The translations under genes and the position numbers were made by a program. From an uncultured Candidatus Melainabacteria bacterium (GTDB taxonomy: Bacteria > Cyanobacteriota > Vampirovibrionia > Gastranaerophilales > Gastranaerophilaceae), in NCBI GenBank assembly GCA_934700335.1, contig CAKUXM010000002.1:62001-126000 (forward strand): DNA of 64,000 bases. The letters are read 5' to 3'. Under the pieces are notes generated by a model, which did not search any database, was not told where the DNA came from, and was given only the letters and a program-made list of their open reading frames with translations. Shown one piece after another: positions 9,300 through 18,817 of the stretch. How positions within the stretch are numbered: position 1 is the first letter of the stretch; every line of letters begins with the position of its first letter.

Positions 9300-10421
9300 G
9301 TGGAAAAATATAAAAGTTTTTACAAAAGAATATTAATTACAACAATTAGCATTTTGCTATTAATATCTATTTTTAACATTATGATTGATCCATATATTGT
9401 ATTTCACAGTCCTATTTTAAAAATTTCTAACCTAAAACCAGAAGCAAAACGTCAAGAAAGAATGACAAAAATTACAGAATTCAAACTTGATAGAAGAAAA
9501 ATTGATACAGTTTTTATCGGAACATCAAGAGTCGATTGGACATTTGACGTAAATCATTTTAATAAAATTACCAGTAAAAATGCCTCAAATATGGGCATTG
9601 TTGGAATGAATTTTAATGAATATTTAGAATACATTAAAATCTTAATCCAAATTCACCCAGAAATCAAAAATATATATTTAGGTTTAGATTTTCCAAACTT
9701 TAATAAAAACATTATTGATAACAATAGATTAGAAGGTTTTAATAGCAGCCCAAACATAACAGCTACAGAACTTGCAACTGTTCTATTTGCGAGCGACACA
9801 ACCGTTTCAAGCTTTATTACAATTAGTAAGAACCTTAAACTTAAGGACTATTCAAAACTTTATAATAAAAATGGCTTAATATACATGTTTGAAAATAAAA
9901 ATATTGAAGGTATTTTTAGATATGCTATATACAATGATTTAGACAAATTCAAAAATTATGAAATTGAAAATTCATACTACGATAAACTTACAGAACTCAA
10001 ATTATATTGTAAGAAAAAAAATGTAAACCTTCATATTTTCCATACAGAAGGACACGCCGTTGATTTAGCAACAATATATATTGGTGGGTATTGGAATTTA
10101 TTCACTCAATGGAAAAGAGATTTAACTAAAGTTGCAGAGGTATATGATTTTTATTACGTAAATAAAATTAGTACAGCAACAATAAAACCTAATATGCCGG
10201 AATTTTTTGATGCAATTCACGGTTCACCGGCAACAAGCAATCTTATAATGGATAAAATGATTTTAAATAAAGGTGAATACGGAAGATTAAATACAAAGGA
10301 CAGTATTGAAAATTTAACTAATCAAGATACAAAAAATTTAGAAAAATGGTTAAAAGAAAATCCAAAATGGGTAAAAATTATAAATGACGTAAAGAAAGAG
10401 GCTGACAAAGATGCTATTTAA
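9300..10421 (+). CDS. SGNH-like MBOAT partner protein, copy 2
   Basis: Probable periplasm-facing acyl-transfer partner of the MBOAT that follows. The start is GTG with AGGGA a few bases upstream. Residues about 10-28 form an N-terminal membrane helix. TVFIGTSRVDWTFD near residue 75 looks like an SGNH nucleophile loop, and EFFDAIHGSPATSN near residue 302 supplies a D-x-x-H-like end motif. The stop overlaps the next MBOAT by 11 bp, which favours translational coupling. Sequence similarity to the other two SGNH-like proteins here is low outside these motifs. Confidence 0.6.
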   Translation: MEKYKSFYKRILITTISILLLISIFNIMIDPYIVFHSPILKISNLKPEAKRQERMTKITEFKLDRRKIDTVFIGTSRVDWTFDVNHFNKITSKNASNMGIVGMNFNEYLEYIKILIQIHPEIKNIYLGLDFPNFNKNIIDNNRLEGFNSSPNITATELATVLFASDTTVSSFITISKNLKLKDYSKLYNKNGLIYMFENKNIEGIFRYAIYNDLDKFKNYEIENSYYDKLTELKLYCKKKNVNLHIFHTEGHAVDLATIYIGGYWNLFTQWKRDLTKVAEVYDFYYVNKISTATIKPNMPEFFDAIHGSPATSNLIMDKMILNKGEYGRLNTKDSIENLTNQDTKNLEKWLKENPKWVKIINDVKKEADKDAI

Positions 10422-11829
10422 CTCTATTGAATTTTTATTTATATTTTTACCAATTGTATTTTTTGTATATTTTTATTTGAATAAAAAAAGACTCGTTAAC
10501 CTTGCAACAGGGTGGCTTGTTATAGCATCGCTTTATTTTTACGCATATTGGAAAATTGAGTATTTGCCAATTATTTTATGCTCAATGATTTTCAACTATA
10601 CAATCGGCGCAACTCTTTCAAAAGGCGAAAACCTAAAAATCAATAAAAAAGCACTGATGATTTTTGGTGTTGGCGTTAATTTAGGAGCATTGTTTTATTA
10701 TAAATACTTTGACTTTGTACTTTATAATTTGAATAAAGTTTTACATGGCGATTTCAATTATATGCACATAGTTTTGCCTTTGGCGATAAGCTTCTTTACA
10801 TTTCAACAAATTGCATATCTTGTTGATAGCTATCACGGAGAGACAAAAGAGTATGACTTTTTAACTTATGCCTTATTTGTAACATTTTTCCCTCAATTAA
10901 TTGCGGGACCTATTGTTCATCACGGAGAAATGATGCCACAATTTGCGAGATTGAGAAATAGAATTATTAACCCTAAAAACATTTCTATTGGCTTATTTTT
11001 ACTTGCAGTCGGTTTGATGAAGAAGGTTTTATTAGCAGATTTCTTCTCACCATTTGTCGCTCAAACATTTGATGTTATACCACATCTAACTTGTTTTGAA
11101 GCATGGTGTGGAGCTTTGTCATATACATTCCAATTATATTTTGATTTTTCTGGATATTGCGATATGGCATTAGGTATTGGGTATATGTTTAATATTGTTT
11201 TACCTCAAAACTTCAATTCTCCATACAAGGCGACAAATCCTCAAGAATTTTGGCGTAGATGGCACATGACTTTATCAAGATGGTTGAGAGATTACGTTTA
11301 TTTTCCACTTGGCGGAAGCAGATGTTCTACATTAAAGACTTATAGAAACTTGTTTACGACCTTCTTCTTATGCGGTATTTGGCACGGCGCTAACTGGACA
11401 TTCATTATTTGGGGCGCTATTCACGGAATAGCCATTTGCATTCATAGATTTTTCAAAAAATTTGAATGGAAATTCAACCCTTATGTCGCAACTTTAACTA
11501 TGTTTGCATTTTTAAATCTTACTTGGGTAATTTTTAGAGCAACAACTATTCATAGAGCAATTGATATTTATAAGTCAATGTTTGGTTTTTATGGCTTTGC
11601 ACCAATTGAAATCAACAAATTAAGATTTGCGTTTGAAAACGGCGATTTAAAATTAAGCTTTTTCTTGGTAATTCCTGCTATAATTATTGTATTCTGTTTG
11701 CCAAATTCAATAGAACTTGCTAAAAAATTCAAACCTAATTGGATTTATGGAATAGCAACATTCGCAATGTTATTGGCTTCAATCCTAACAATAAACAGAG
11801 TTTCAGAGTTTTTATATTTTCAATTTTAG
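10411..11829 (+). CDS. MBOAT-family membrane O-acyltransferase, copy 2
   Basis: Second AlgI-like O-acyltransferase of the locus, 472 residues, with the same layout as the copy at 5891. The signature stretches are FDFSGYCDMALGIGYMF, FWRRWHMTLSRWLRDYVYFP and CGIWHGANWTFIIWG, with the catalytic histidine near residue 325. Roughly ten membrane segments. The start MLFNSIEF lies inside the end of the preceding SGNH-like gene (11 bp overlap). Having several MBOATs suggests that different sugars or positions are acylated. Confidence 0.92.
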   Translation: MLFNSIEFLFIFLPIVFFVYFYLNKKRLVNLATGWLVIASLYFYAYWKIEYLPIILCSMIFNYTIGATLSKGENLKINKKALMIFGVGVNLGALFYYKYFDFVLYNLNKVLHGDFNYMHIVLPLAISFFTFQQIAYLVDSYHGETKEYDFLTYALFVTFFPQLIAGPIVHHGEMMPQFARLRNRIINPKNISIGLFLLAVGLMKKVLLADFFSPFVAQTFDVIPHLTCFEAWCGALSYTFQLYFDFSGYCDMALGIGYMFNIVLPQNFNSPYKATNPQEFWRRWHMTLSRWLRDYVYFPLGGSRCSTLKTYRNLFTTFFLCGIWHGANWTFIIWGAIHGIAICIHRFFKKFEWKFNPYVATLTMFAFLNLTWVIFRATTIHRAIDIYKSMFGFYGFAPIEINKLRFAFENGDLKLSFFLVIPAIIIVFCLPNSIELAKKFKPNWIYGIATFAMLLASILTINRVSEFLYFQF

Positions 11830-11841
11830 AGGAGAAAATTA

Positions 11842-12873
11842 ATGAAAAAAGTTTTGATAATCAGATTGAGCGCATTGGGTGATGTAATTTTCACAATTCC
11901 GCTTGCAAACACATTGAAAGATAATGGATATGAGGTTTCATGGCTTGTTTCTGAAAAAGGTTATCAACTTTTGAAAGACAACCCTTGCGTTGATAATGTT
12001 ATTTTTGTACCTTTAGAAAAATGGAAAAAGAATAAAAACAAACTTCAAAATTTTAAAGAATATATTGATATTATAAAAAAAATAAGAGCAGAAAATTTTG
12101 ATATAGCAATTGATAACCAAATGCTTTGGAAAAGCTTTAGATTTATGAAATTCTGTGGAGCAAAGCGCAGAATTATAGCTCAAGATGCAAGAGAATTCTC
12201 GCAACTTGGTGGAAACGAAATTATTCCACCAATTAAGGAAGGCTACAAATTACACGTTATAAAAACTTATTTAAAATATGCACAATATTTAGGTTTAAAT
12301 ACAGACAAAATAAAGGTTACACTTCCTCCTGTAAAAGATAAAGTTAATCAAAAAGTTGATGAGTTATTGAAGAATTTGGATAATAATAAAAAGACTGTAA
12401 TTATTGCACCTGCAACAACCTGGAAAGATAAACACTGGGAAAAAGATAATTTTCAAAAAGTTGTTGAAGCTTTGAAGGATAGAGTTAACCTTATATTTAC
12501 AGGTATGACACAAGATAATGATTTAATCGAATATATTTCAAAAGGAGTTGGCATAAACCTTTGCGGAAAAACTAATCTTGAGGAATTGAGAGCAGTTTTC
12601 GAGAGAGGGGATTTGCTAATTTCATTGGATAGCGGAAGCACACACCTTGCGTGGGCAACTCAAAAGCCAAAAATTCTTTCAATTTTTTGTGCAACACCAA
12701 AGAGTTTTTACGCGCCATTGGGCGATGAAAACAAGTATGTTGCAATGCAAAGCGAGGGTTGTAGACCTTGCCATAAAAGAAAATGCCCATTGAAATCAAA
12801 CAAAAACAAATGCACCCTTTCACCAAGAGTAGAAGATGTTTTAGAAAACGTATATAAATTATTAAATATTTAG
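11842..12873 (+). CDS. Family 9 glycosyltransferase (heptosyltransferase-like), copy 2
   Basis: Second GT9 enzyme, 343 residues. VLIIRLSALGDVIFTIPLA is the N-terminal donor/acceptor motif, and LISLDSGSTHLAWA is the C-terminal donor-binding segment; a cysteine-rich tail (CRPCHKRKC) resembles copy 1. A GGAG ribosome site lies 9 nt before the ATG. It follows the second MBOAT by 12 bp, so the order MBOAT-GT9 repeats the arrangement seen at 5891-9291. The family normally transfers heptose to lipopolysaccharide core; the exact linkage is unknown. Confidence 0.85.
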   Translation: MKKVLIIRLSALGDVIFTIPLANTLKDNGYEVSWLVSEKGYQLLKDNPCVDNVIFVPLEKWKKNKNKLQNFKEYIDIIKKIRAENFDIAIDNQMLWKSFRFMKFCGAKRRIIAQDAREFSQLGGNEIIPPIKEGYKLHVIKTYLKYAQYLGLNTDKIKVTLPPVKDKVNQKVDELLKNLDNNKKTVIIAPATTWKDKHWEKDNFQKVVEALKDRVNLIFTGMTQDNDLIEYISKGVGINLCGKTNLEELRAVFERGDLLISLDSGSTHLAWATQKPKILSIFCATPKSFYAPLGDENKYVAMQSEGCRPCHKRKCPLKSNKNKCTLSPRVEDVLENVYKLLNI

Positions 12874-12875
12874 AT

Positions 12876-12887
12876 TATAATAATTTT
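12876..12887 (+). promoter_or_regulatory. -10 box for leaderless start of the GT2-GT11 gene
   Basis: TATAAT at 12876-12881 is followed by 6 nt and then the ATG at 12888, so transcription would begin on the start codon. No Shine-Dalgarno is present and no good -35 is visible. It would give the fucosyltransferase fusion its own promoter inside the operon. Confidence 0.5.
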
Positions 12888-14636
12888 ATGGAAAATAACA
12901 GACCAAAAATTTCAATAGTTTCACCCGTTTATAATGTGGAAAAATTTATAGCAAGATGTCTTGACTCTCTTGTTAACCAGACATTGAGTGATATTGAAAT
13001 AATTCTGGTTGATGATAAAAGTACAGATAACTCATTGAAAATTTGCCGAGAATACGAACAAAAAGATAATCGTATCAAAGTCCTTGAACTAGAAGGATTT
13101 TTAGGAGTTTCTGCCGCACGTAATGCCGGCTTAAAGATTGCAACAGGGGAATTTATTGGATTTGTTGATTCTGATGATTATGTTGATTTAGATTTTTATG
13201 AAAAACTTTATAATTCAGCTACCAAAAACGATGCTGATATCGCTTATTCAAGCATTATTAGAAAATATCCAAACAAGGAAAAATTTAGACTAAAAATTGA
13301 TGAAGAAAAAGTTTCTATCGAAGATGCAGATAAATTCATCAACTGTAAAGTCGTTGAAATGCCAAGTATTTGGAACAAAATCTACAGAAAAACATATTTC
13401 GACAGAGTTGGTCTAGATTTTGTTGAAGGAATGTACTACGAAGACAAACTTTTTGTTGCAAAAGCGGTTCATTTTGCAAATAAAGTTGTGTCAGTTCCTG
13501 AAATCAACTATTACTATATGGTAAATCCAGTTTCAATAGTAAGAAGAAAACAAGATAAAAAACTTGTTGAAGATAAAATTAAAGCAAAAAGAGATACACT
13601 TCACTTTGCGAAAGCTGAAAATATTAAACTTCCAGACGGATATTTTACAGCAATGAAAAAAGAATTAAAAATCGGAAAACTTCCTGTTTACACAATAAAT
13701 GAAAGCCTAAAATCAGAAACACATTTATTGTTTGGAATTCTGCAAGTATACAAAAAAAAGACTTATGATAACGCAGTATTTATCAATATGAAAGGTCGTC
13801 AAGCAAATCAAATGTTTGAATGGGCATTTGGCAAAGCATTTGAAGCAAAAACTGGTTACGAGGTTATATTTGATGATTCAGAAGAAACTTTTAAACTAAG
13901 ATGTTTTAAACTTTCAAAATATATCAAAACCATTGAAAAGCCTCTATATAAAAAGATTTTAAAGAAAATAGTATTCATAAGAAAATTAAGAAACAAACTT
14001 GTAAAAATCAAAAACACAAGACCTGAATACGTTCAAAAAGATTTTTCATCTTATGAAGAAAACCTGTTTGAAATCAAACCACCAGCATATATTGACGGAT
14101 ATTTTCAATCATACAAATACTTTGCTGATGTAATTGAAGATTTAAGAAAAGATTTTAAATTAACTTTTAAAATGAATTCTAAAAACAAAAAAATGCTTGA
14201 ACAAATTAAATCAGGAACATCTGTTTCTATGCACTTTAGACGTGGAGATTATCTAAAAGCAAGAAATAAAAAGATTTACGGTTCATGCAGTATGGAATAT
14301 TATCAAAACGCAATGAAATTGATGAAAGAAAAGATTGGCGAAGATTTTACGCTATTTATTTTTTCTGATGACCCAAAATGGGTAAAAGCAAATACAAATT
14401 TTGGTTGCAAAACAGTTGTCGTTGATATAAATTCAGGTAAACACGGCTGGTTTGATTTAGAACTTATGAAAAATTGTAACCACAATATTATTGCAAATAG
14501 TAGCTTTTCTTGGTGGGGAGCGTTTTTGAACGAAAACCCTAATAAAATCGTTATTGCTCCTGAATATTGGCAAGCAAATTTCAAATCAAATAATGACATT
14601 ATCCCCGAAAATTGGTATATTTTGGAGAATAAATAG
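12888..14636 (+). CDS. Two-domain glycosyltransferase: GT2 fused to GT11 alpha-1,2-fucosyltransferase
   Basis: Bifunctional protein of 582 residues. Residues 1-290 are a GT2 domain (ISIVSPVYNVEKFI, EIILVDDKSTDNS, and GFVDSDDYVD as the DXD motif near residue 90). Residues about 298-580 match GT11: INMKGRQANQMFEWAFG at the domain start, SMHFRRGDYLK near residue 449 as the GDP-fucose-binding HxRRGDY motif, and IIANSSFSWWGAFLN near the end. The second domain should transfer L-fucose from GDP-fucose, normally to galactose in alpha-1,2 linkage. The donor is made by gmd and fcl in the same locus. The fusion implies that one protein adds two successive sugars. Confidence 0.88.
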   Translation: MENNRPKISIVSPVYNVEKFIARCLDSLVNQTLSDIEIILVDDKSTDNSLKICREYEQKDNRIKVLELEGFLGVSAARNAGLKIATGEFIGFVDSDDYVDLDFYEKLYNSATKNDADIAYSSIIRKYPNKEKFRLKIDEEKVSIEDADKFINCKVVEMPSIWNKIYRKTYFDRVGLDFVEGMYYEDKLFVAKAVHFANKVVSVPEINYYYMVNPVSIVRRKQDKKLVEDKIKAKRDTLHFAKAENIKLPDGYFTAMKKELKIGKLPVYTINESLKSETHLLFGILQVYKKKTYDNAVFINMKGRQANQMFEWAFGKAFEAKTGYEVIFDDSEETFKLRCFKLSKYIKTIEKPLYKKILKKIVFIRKLRNKLVKIKNTRPEYVQKDFSSYEENLFEIKPPAYIDGYFQSYKYFADVIEDLRKDFKLTFKMNSKNKKMLEQIKSGTSVSMHFRRGDYLKARNKKIYGSCSMEYYQNAMKLMKEKIGEDFTLFIFSDDPKWVKANTNFGCKTVVVDINSGKHGWFDLELMKNCNHNIIANSSFSWWGAFLNENPNKIVIAPEYWQANFKSNNDIIPENWYILENK

Positions 14637-15434
14637 ATGGATTATGAAATAATTTCGCTAGGTTGGAATTGTCAACCTAGAACATATTTAACAAAAAACG
14701 AACTTATTCCAGATAAAAAGCACGGTCGAAAAAGCATGGTCTTTGACCTTACAATTCATCATACAAAGAGTTTGATAGAAGTTTTAAAATCAAATTTTGC
14801 TGATTATTTTGAAAATATTGAATACGGATTTTACGCACCATTTGGCTTAAATTACTGGCAAAACAAAAAATACGACATTGTTTTCAACCACGATAGCGCT
14901 TTTAAAGAAAATGATTTTGACAAATTAAAAGAACGTTATAAATCAAGAATTGAAAACTTTAAGGAAATTTTAAATACTGATGAATACTTATTTTTTGTAC
15001 ATAATCTTGATGAAAGTTCAGGAATTGATGAAATAAAAGAACTTTATCAAGTTTTAAAAAGTTTGAGAGGAGAAAAACCTTTTAAATTAATAATTTGGTC
15101 AACTTTCAAAAATCTTGAAAACGATTTAGAAAATGTCTCAATTTATTCAAAACTTCACCCTTTTGACGATTTTGCTGATTGGTTTAAACCAGAATGTCAA
15201 ACAATGGCATCAAAAGAATGGGAAAAAAGTTTGAGCAATTTTGTAAAAACAGAAATTGAAAAAGAAAAATTTGAAGTAAAAACTTTCAAAACATCTATTC
15301 AAGATAAATTAAAAGAAAAAATCAAACCCATTCTTAAAAATATTTTCACAATAACAAACGATGTTGAACTAAACGCCAAAATCCTTGTTATACTAGGAAT
15401 TAAGATAAAACTAAAAGAATTAAAGGGAAAATAA
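14637..15434 (+). CDS. DUF1796-like putative papain-like protein of the glycan locus
   Basis: Starts directly after the GT2-GT11 stop. The opening SLGWNCQPRTYL, GRKSMVFDLTIHHTKSL and NFADYFEN segments resemble DUF1796, a family described as putative papain-like cysteine peptidases and commonly found among glycan genes; the cysteine in GWNC would be the nucleophile. No signal peptide. A later WSTFKNLENDL region and a Lys-rich helical tail have no assignment. Whether it is a peptidase here, or a glycan enzyme of unknown chemistry, cannot be told. Its stop shares one base with the next start. Confidence 0.55.
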   Translation: MDYEIISLGWNCQPRTYLTKNELIPDKKHGRKSMVFDLTIHHTKSLIEVLKSNFADYFENIEYGFYAPFGLNYWQNKKYDIVFNHDSAFKENDFDKLKERYKSRIENFKEILNTDEYLFFVHNLDESSGIDEIKELYQVLKSLRGEKPFKLIIWSTFKNLENDLENVSIYSKLHPFDDFADWFKPECQTMASKEWEKSLSNFVKTEIEKEKFEVKTFKTSIQDKLKEKIKPILKNIFTITNDVELNAKILVILGIKIKLKELKGK

Positions 15435-16408
15435 TGACAAGCATATATAACGAAAAAATTGACGAAGAAATAATCAAATTATTTACATTCTGGATACCTT
15501 CAAAATCTCTAAGACACAAGATTAGAGATAAATTTTGCTATATGCCGTTAGCAGATAAATATAATGATAAAATCATAAATAGAGGTGAATCTTCTCAACA
15601 AGTGGTCATTAACGAACTGAGAAAAGATAAACCTTCTTTGATTTGCAGATTTGGAAGTAACGAATATTTCACCGTTTACGAATGGCTAAAAAAACATAAA
15701 TTTTCTAAAAGCCAAAAGAAAACAATGGGATTAGGTGCAGGATTTTTTCCGACAACTGATGAATATATGAAAAGATTTGCGCTAGAAAGTTTAAAAATTG
15801 CAAAAGACATAGATATTTTAGCCGTTTGGAATTTAAAAGAAGAAGAAACATTCTGCAAAAAATATGTCAATCCGGACGTTGAATTCATAACCATAGAAGA
15901 CACTTGTCCGATTGATTCTCTCAACCCTTGGTCAGCAGAATTAAAAGGCAAAAAAGTTCTAGTAATTCACCCTTATGTCGATACTATCCTTGAACAATTT
16001 AAAAAACGTGATTTATTATTCAAAAACGAAAATATTTTACCAGAATTTGAATTAAAAACGATAAAAGCAGTGCAAAGTATAGCTGATGAAAAAGCTGACT
16101 TACCATACAAAGACTGGTTTGAAGCACTAGATAGCATGAAAAAACAAATTGATAACACCGATTTTGATATAGCGATTATTGGAGCTGGAGCTTATGGAAT
16201 GTTTTTGGCGCATTATTGCAAAACATTAGGCAAAAAAGCAATTCACATGGGCGGATACACACAATTGTTATTTGGTATTTTAGGTAAACGCTGGGAAACA
16301 TATTTTCCAGAAATCTTTAAATACGCAAACCTTGAATACTGGACACGACCACAAGACAAAGAAAAACCAAAAGGGTTTGAAAAAGTTGAAGGCGGTTGCT
16401 ACTGGTAA
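15434..16408 (+). CDS. GT-D fold (DUF1792-like) glycosyltransferase candidate, copy 2
   Basis: Paralogue of the protein at 2935. Shared blocks include SLICRFGSNEYF, PYKDWFEAL, IAIIGAGAYGMFLAHYCKTL and the GGYTQLLFGILG stretch, and the C-terminus KPKGFEKVEGGCYW. The N-terminal IPSKSLRHKIRDK motif is also shared. It overlaps the upstream gene by one base (TAATG) and ends convergently, overlapping the tail of the leftward GT4 gene by 10 bp, so it closes the rightward operon. Two copies suggest either two related linkages or duplication within the locus. Confidence 0.55.
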   Translation: MTSIYNEKIDEEIIKLFTFWIPSKSLRHKIRDKFCYMPLADKYNDKIINRGESSQQVVINELRKDKPSLICRFGSNEYFTVYEWLKKHKFSKSQKKTMGLGAGFFPTTDEYMKRFALESLKIAKDIDILAVWNLKEEETFCKKYVNPDVEFITIEDTCPIDSLNPWSAELKGKKVLVIHPYVDTILEQFKKRDLLFKNENILPEFELKTIKAVQSIADEKADLPYKDWFEALDSMKKQIDNTDFDIAIIGAGAYGMFLAHYCKTLGKKAIHMGGYTQLLFGILGKRWETYFPEIFKYANLEYWTRPQDKEKPKGFEKVEGGCYW

Positions 16409-17541
16409 TTAAGATGCCAATGGGACATCAAGTTTGCCATTTCATCAATCAATTTAAACACTTTTTGCATATAGAAATCACTATTTCTACCGTAAGCAAA
16501 GTCTTTATGTAAATTCAACCAATCATCATTTCTTTGGTATGTCAAAATCTTTTCTGCCAAATCTTCTGGATTCATTGGGTCAAAAAATACCGCTCTGTTT
16601 CCTAATTGATCAACATGTCCTTGCAGATTTGAAATAAATACAGGGCAACCCACTGCCATAGCCTCTAGAGGTGGAATATTATCTGGACCTAAAAGTGAAG
16701 CATACGTTAAACCAAAAGCATTTTTATATAATGAAATAAGCTCATTTCTCGTTACAAAGCCCGCAAAAATAACTTCATTTTCTAAATTTAATTCTTTTAC
16801 TTGAGCTTTGATATAATCCATGTTGCCTTGATTTGAGCCGGTAAACACAAGTTTTAAATTTGAACCTTTATCTTTCAAAAGTTTTAAGGTTTGAACTAAC
16901 ATATAGTGGTTTTTGTGTGCCCAAAACTGTGCTGGATAATAAATATAACCATTCTTATCAAGGCGTAACTTATTTAAAATATTATCGTCTTCTTTTAAGT
17001 TAAAAACGTCCATTGGCGTAGGCATTTCAATAATTTCAACCTTATTAGGTGAAACATTATAGTATGTACAAATGTCGTTTTTGCCGTCATTTGTACCAAT
17101 TACAATCTTTGAAGCTCTGGGAAGCGCATTATTATACATTTCTTCTCTTTTAAAGAATTGTCTTTTTCTAGAAACTTCTGGAAAATACGGTGCAACTCTA
17201 TGACCCAAGTCCCAAACTGTAAACACATAAGGTTTTTCGCACGGTGCAAATTTTGGTGTACAATAATATACAAAATCTATTTTATCTCTTTCTACAAGTT
17301 TAGAAAAAATATTTTTCTTTACATAAGGGATAAAATAAAAACCTTTAGCTTCTTTTCTAAGATTGATAAATTTAACTCTATCAGTACTTTCAAAAGCATT
17401 TCCACCTTTTGAATCATAATAAACATAAATTTCATGGTTTGTTTCATATTTAAGTAAGGAGTCAATAAAATTAACCTCAAATGTATGTCCACCACCGTGT
17501 GTAGCTCTTTGTACTTTACCTAAATAAAAACCTATTCTCAT
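16399..17541 (-). CDS. Family 4 glycosyltransferase (GT-B)
   Basis: Retaining glycosyltransferase of 380 residues, mannosyltransferase-like. GKVQRATHGGGHTFEVNF carries the N-terminal Gly-rich acceptor loop. ASLLGPDNIPPLEAMAVGC near residue 283 corresponds to the E-x7-E donor-binding motif (normally EGFGLPxxEA), with the first glutamate replaced in SLLGPDN. YIYYPAQFWAHKNH is the usual domain linker. Its start overlaps the stop of the upstream aminotransferase (TAATG), so these two leftward genes form an operon embedded against the direction of the rest of the locus. Confidence 0.85.
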   Translation of the reverse strand: MRIGFYLGKVQRATHGGGHTFEVNFIDSLLKYETNHEIYVYYDSKGGNAFESTDRVKFINLRKEAKGFYFIPYVKKNIFSKLVERDKIDFVYYCTPKFAPCEKPYVFTVWDLGHRVAPYFPEVSRKRQFFKREEMYNNALPRASKIVIGTNDGKNDICTYYNVSPNKVEIIEMPTPMDVFNLKEDDNILNKLRLDKNGYIYYPAQFWAHKNHYMLVQTLKLLKDKGSNLKLVFTGSNQGNMDYIKAQVKELNLENEVIFAGFVTRNELISLYKNAFGLTYASLLGPDNIPPLEAMAVGCPVFISNLQGHVDQLGNRAVFFDPMNPEDLAEKILTYQRNDDWLNLHKDFAYGRNSDFYMQKVFKLIDEMANLMSHWHLNYQ

Positions 17542-18689
17542 TATTTAAAATCCTTTATTATTTTACAAATATATTTAATATCATCTTCTGTCAAACTACT
17601 TGCTGAAGGTAAATAGAAACCATTTTTAGTCAAATTATCAGTTACAGGATATTCCCCAGAATCATCACAACCATAATCTAGCAAGCATTTTTGCTTATGC
17701 ATGCCAGTAAATAACAATCTTGTATCAACATTGTTTTCTTTTAAATGAGCTATCAATTCTTCTTTTGTATGACCGTATTTTTCAGGGTCTAAAAGAATAG
17801 TATTCATCCAGCAAACATTTACAGAATTTTCTTCATCTTTTTGGAAAGTTATACCTTCAACATCTTTTAAAAATTCTTTATAAAGATTATGATTTTTAAT
17901 TCTCATTTCTTTGTATTCATCAGCCTTTTCAACTTGTGCAAGACCGATTGCTGCGTGAATATTGCTCATACGGTAATTAAAACCAATATCGTTGTGTTCA
18001 TAAATACGAGGTGCATTGATTGGAAAACTCATATTTTTCAAATAACGGCATTTGTCATAATATTTTTCATCTTTCATCACAACCATACCGCCTTCACCAG
18101 TTGTAAGATTTTTATTTGCAAAGAAAGAGAAAGAAGCTATATCAGAGAAACTTCCGACTTTTTTACCGTCATAAGTTGCACCATGAGCTTCTGCCGCATC
18201 TTCTATGATAAACAAATTGTATTTTTTAGCAATTCTTTCAATTTCTTTCATATTACAAGGATTGCCAAAAATATGAACAGGCATAATTGCCTTTGTTTTA
18301 TCAGTAATTTTTTCTTCTATTTTAGTAACGTCAATATTCCAAGTGTCTTTGTCGCAATCGACAAAAACAGGTTTTGCACCCGTATAACAAACTGAATAAG
18401 CACTTGCAATCATAGTAAAATTAGGAAGAATAACTTCATCACCTTTGCCAATACCCAAGGCAGATAAAGCTAAATGTAAAGATACAGTGCCATTACAAAC
18501 AGCAACACCATAATTACAATCGCAATATTTTGCAAAACTTTCTTCAAATGCTTTTACATATTTACCTGAAGACGAAATCCAGCCTGTTTCCATACAATCT
18601 GCAACATATTTTTTCTCATTACCGTTAAGATACGGTTCACAAACTGGAATAAAATTGTGAGTAGAATTTATTTGTTCATTAATAGTCAT
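17541..18689 (-). CDS. DegT-family aminotransferase, GDP-perosamine synthase-like
   Basis: PLP-dependent sugar transaminase, 382 residues. The ATG at 18689 has AAGGA 7 nt upstream and is preferred over a TTG two codons earlier. FIPVCEPYLNGNEKKYV and METGWISSSGKYV are close in style to GDP-4-keto-6-deoxymannose 4-aminotransferases (PerA/RfbE), and SFFANKNLTTGEGGMV holds the PLP lysine (K193). The needed substrate is the product of the Gmd enzyme encoded at 22663, which supports but does not prove the perosamine role. It would compete with Fcl for that intermediate. It forms an operon with the GT4 gene. Confidence 0.78.
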   Translation of the reverse strand: MTINEQINSTHNFIPVCEPYLNGNEKKYVADCMETGWISSSGKYVKAFEESFAKYCDCNYGVAVCNGTVSLHLALSALGIGKGDEVILPNFTMIASAYSVCYTGAKPVFVDCDKDTWNIDVTKIEEKITDKTKAIMPVHIFGNPCNMKEIERIAKKYNLFIIEDAAEAHGATYDGKKVGSFSDIASFSFFANKNLTTGEGGMVVMKDEKYYDKCRYLKNMSFPINAPRIYEHNDIGFNYRMSNIHAAIGLAQVEKADEYKEMRIKNHNLYKEFLKDVEGITFQKDEENSVNVCWMNTILLDPEKYGHTKEELIAHLKENNVDTRLLFTGMHKQKCLLDYGCDDSGEYPVTDNLTKNGFYLPSASSLTEDDIKYICKIIKDFK

Positions 18690-18817
18690 TATCAATCCTT
18701 ATTATCCCATTATCTTATATCTTTAAGTTTATCATAAATACAATTATGTTTTATCTTATATTTACAATTTATATTATTTATTATAAAATCAAAGACATAG
18801 GAAAATATTGGGATATT

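Noticed and set aside
17889..18395. 168-codon frame opposite the perosamine-synthase-like gene
   Set aside because: Phe/Ile/Cys-rich shadow of a well-supported aminotransferase; no start signals.
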